NCBI GenBank assembly: GCA_016930295.1
Contig: JAFGHE010000185.1
Span: 1-34,329, forward strand
From: Sedimentisphaerales bacterium
Lineage (GTDB): Bacteria > Planctomycetota > Phycisphaerae > Sedimentisphaerales > SM23-30
Length of the DNA stretch: 34,329 nt
Reading direction: 5' to 3'
Part shown: positions 33,080-34,329 of the stretch, one piece after another
Numbering within the stretch: the first letter of the stretch is position 1
Layout of the letters: every line of letters starts with the position of its first letter
Program-made: the position numbers and the translations under genes
Notes under the pieces: model-generated
Told to the model about the DNA's origin: nothing
Seen by the model: only the letters and a program-made list of their open reading frames with translations
The model's database searches: none

Positions 33080-33125
33080 GTAAATTACTGTCCCCTTTTA
33101 AATTCCCTCCCCTTTTAAATTCCCC
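33080..33125 (+). repeat. Left copy of a TAAATTACTGTCCCC repeat, with a 17-bp tandem duplication
   Basis: AGTAAATTACTGTCCCC followed by TTTTAAATTC (33080-33106) matches 34120-34146 at 26 of 27 positions. At this left copy the 17-bp unit TCCCCTTTTAAATTCCC is present twice head to tail without a mismatch (33092-33108 and 33109-33125). Repeats with this core are, in my recollection, dispersed in many genomes near IS200-like/RAYT transposases; no transposase is in the window. Confidence 0.65.
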
Positions 33126-33189
33126 TGTTTATTGATTTTCTGTATGTAATGGAAAATCTATATCGGAGTTAAATTTGAAAATTATTTTC

Positions 33190-33218
33190 TGGATACCCTC
33201 AATAATTTATGATATAAT
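33190..33218 (+). promoter_or_regulatory. Candidate promoter of the prepilin-like gene
   Basis: TGGATA (33190-33195) and a perfect TATAAT (33213-33218) are 17 bp apart, in an AT-rich stretch 41 bp before the ATG at 33259. The -35 box matches only four of six consensus positions. It is a motif match only. Confidence 0.4.
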
Positions 33219-33258
33219 AAAATATATGAACAGCTAAATTAATTTTTGGAGTTGAGCT

Positions 33259-34104
33259 ATGGATAAGCCTGGTAAATCAAAGAATTTCATAGGATTTACG
33301 TTGATTGAGTTGTTAGTGGTAATATCTATTATTGCCTTGTTGATTTCGATTTTGATGCCGGCCTTGAACCTTGCGCGGGACCAGGCCAAAGGAGCGATGT
33401 GCCTGGCGAACCATCGATCTATGTCGCAAGCGTATTTAATGTATACACATGATAACGAGGATCGGCTCCCGCGATCGGATGTATGGGCCGATACTCCAGA
33501 GTCCTGGGTGCGCCCTCCCACAGCAGAAGACGGGAGCTATCTGGGCGCTGCTAATGCCCTGCCCACAATAGATGACAGACATCGCGGGATACGCAATGGG
33601 GTGATTTATCCCTATTGTGAAAATGTCGATGTGTATCACTGTCCCGCCGACACTCGTGATATAAGAGGAACCAATTTGGGAAATGATTTATCCAAGCAAA
33701 TGTTTCGCAGTTATGGGATACAAGGGGGATTGAATGGAGAAGAGCTTAATAATTCCGGGATTAATGTAACACCTCGAAAGATGGGAAAGGTGAAGAACAC
33801 GGCGGAAACGTATGTATTTGTGGAAGAATCTTATGACGGCCAATGGTGCAACTATAACGGCGGATCATGGATGATCGACGTTAGTAATAACGGGATAAGC
33901 TGGTGGAATATTATGTCCATCTGGCATAATAAAAAAAGCACACTTGGGTTTGCAGACGGGCATGCGGAGATGATGAAGTGGGTAGATGAACGTACGTTTA
34001 TTTATGCTGCAGATCGAACGGCAATTTCCCCAACCCAAACCAATCCGGACAATCCTGACCTGGTATTCATGATACGTGGTTATGCAGTTCCGTTACCAAG
34101 ATGA
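33259..34104 (+). CDS. Prepilin-type N-terminal cleavage protein with H-x9-DG domain
   Basis: A 281-residue type II pseudopilin-like protein. The leader MDKPGKSKNFIG is cut before Phe13, followed by FTLIELLVVISIIALLISIL with Glu17 at position +5, the standard prepilin peptidase site and hydrophobic N-terminal helix. The C-terminal part has HNKKSTLGFADG, an exact H-x9-DG (His223, Asp233-Gly234), which marks the large planctomycetal family (many carry DUF1559). Cysteines at 120, 128 and 197 may form disulfides. Planctomycetota encode dozens of these proteins per genome, and their role, probably as secretion or surface fibre subunits, is not settled. GGAG seven nt before the ATG supports the start. 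It is flanked by direct repeats on both sides. Confidence 0.92.
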   Translation: MDKPGKSKNFIGFTLIELLVVISIIALLISILMPALNLARDQAKGAMCLANHRSMSQAYLMYTHDNEDRLPRSDVWADTPESWVRPPTAEDGSYLGAANALPTIDDRHRGIRNGVIYPYCENVDVYHCPADTRDIRGTNLGNDLSKQMFRSYGIQGGLNGEELNNSGINVTPRKMGKVKNTAETYVFVEESYDGQWCNYNGGSWMIDVSNNGISWWNIMSIWHNKKSTLGFADGHAEMMKWVDERTFIYAADRTAISPTQTNPDNPDLVFMIRGYAVPLPR

Positions 34105-34119
34105 TAAGCAAGGTTCCAG

Positions 34120-34146
34120 AGTAAATTACTGTCCCCTTCTAAATTC
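34120..34146 (+). repeat. Right copy of the TAAATTACTGTCCCC repeat
   Basis: AGTAAATTACTGTCCCC plus TTCTAAATTC, one base different from the left copy at 33080-33106, and in the same orientation. It begins 15 bp after the stop codon of the prepilin-like gene, so the two copies enclose that gene and its promoter. Confidence 0.65.
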
Positions 34147-34230
34147 TGAAGCCGTTTAGAAGTTTTGTAAAAAGATTGCCATTAAAATAATAATTAAAAT
34201 AGCATCTAATGATAAATATTGAAAGGAACT

Positions 34231-34329
34231 ATGATGAATATCTCAAGGGCAATCCTGCCATCAATATTATTATCTTTAACAATTTTATTATGTTCTTGTT
34301 CTATGGGATTGGAAAAGCCAAAATATACC
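34231..34329 (+). CDS. Start of a putative lipoprotein gene (partial at right edge)
   Basis: Thirty-three codons are visible, running off the window. AAAGGA lies four nt before ATG ATG, a good Shine-Dalgarno. The predicted peptide begins MMNISRAILPSILLSLTILL followed by CSCSMGLEKPKYT: a basic residue, a hydrophobic stretch and a lipobox-like L-C-S-C, so a lipid-anchored protein is likely. What follows is unknown. The neighbouring prepilin-like gene is separated by 126 bp containing the right repeat copy. Confidence 0.65.
   Translation, partial: MMNISRAILPSILLSLTILLCSCSMGLEKPKYT

Noticed and set aside
1-34329. CRISPR arrays, tRNA/rRNA genes, transposases, phage genes, toxin-antitoxin pairs
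   Set aside because: I looked for regularly spaced repeats, CCA-ended cloverleaf sequences and typical motifs and found none; only the short dispersed repeats listed are present.

Overview
The window looks like a chromosomal piece of an anaerobic or facultatively anaerobic Planctomycetota bacterium, most likely Phycisphaerae/Sedimentisphaerales-like. This rests on three signs. A secreted protease ends in a two-loop dockerin-type module with the DF..I..YWL / DLFEF..NWL pattern common in that group. A prepilin-type protein carries the H-x9-DG signature. Short CACGAAGACACAAAG-like and GTAAATTACTGTCCCC-like intergenic repeats are present. This is a family-level inference; there is no rRNA or marker gene in the window.

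Layout. (1) 1-3067, minus strand: a partial family 9 glycosyltransferase (heptosyltransferase type) and an AsnB-type glutamine amidotransferase. (2) 3068-4405: a divergent AT-rich control region, a specialised NusG paralogue (RfaH/UpxY/LoaP type) and a 372-nt leader with a long base-paired element. (3) 4406-20302: a Wzx/Wzy-type exopolysaccharide or O-antigen cluster, all on the plus strand. It has UDP-xylose synthase, a dockerin-bearing subtilase-like protein, UDP-glucose dehydrogenase, UDP-glucuronate 4-epimerase, a UDP-HexNAc dehydrogenase, a methyltransferase, a polysaccharide pyruvyl transferase-like protein, a flippase, a polymerase, three glycosyltransferases and a PglC-like initiating phosphoglycosyl transferase. 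(4) 20404-27494: an unusual acyl-modification block, in order: a duplicated GNAT acetyltransferase, two 2-hydroxyacyl-CoA dehydratase-family subunits, their ATP-dependent Fe-S activator, an FkbH-like glyceryl-loading protein, a free acyl carrier protein, and a broken PLP-dependent deaminase/desulfhydrase gene. (5) 27594-32977: a membrane-anchored thioredoxin-fold protein (minus), an ATP-grasp enzyme, a KamA-family radical SAM protein, a UMF1-type MFS transporter and a PlsC-like acyltransferase. (6) 32978-34329: a repeat-flanked prepilin-like gene and the start of a lipoprotein gene.

How the genes may work together. Ugd makes UDP-glucuronate, which the xylose synthase and the 4-epimerase turn into UDP-xylose and UDP-galacturonate; the second dehydrogenase adds an N-acetylhexosaminuronate. 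The PglC-like enzyme starts a unit on undecaprenyl phosphate, the GT2/GT4 enzymes extend it, and Wzx/Wzy flip and polymerise it. The NusG paralogue probably lets RNA polymerase cross the long operon, with the 4240-4332 stem-loop a candidate recognition site. The most novel element is block 4. FkbH plus ACP should produce glyceryl-S-ACP, which is a 2-hydroxyacyl thioester and so chemically a possible substrate for the adjacent ketyl-radical dehydratase. The GNAT protein could then pass the resulting acyl group to a sugar. That coupling is my inference from gene order and known family chemistry, not something the sequence proves.
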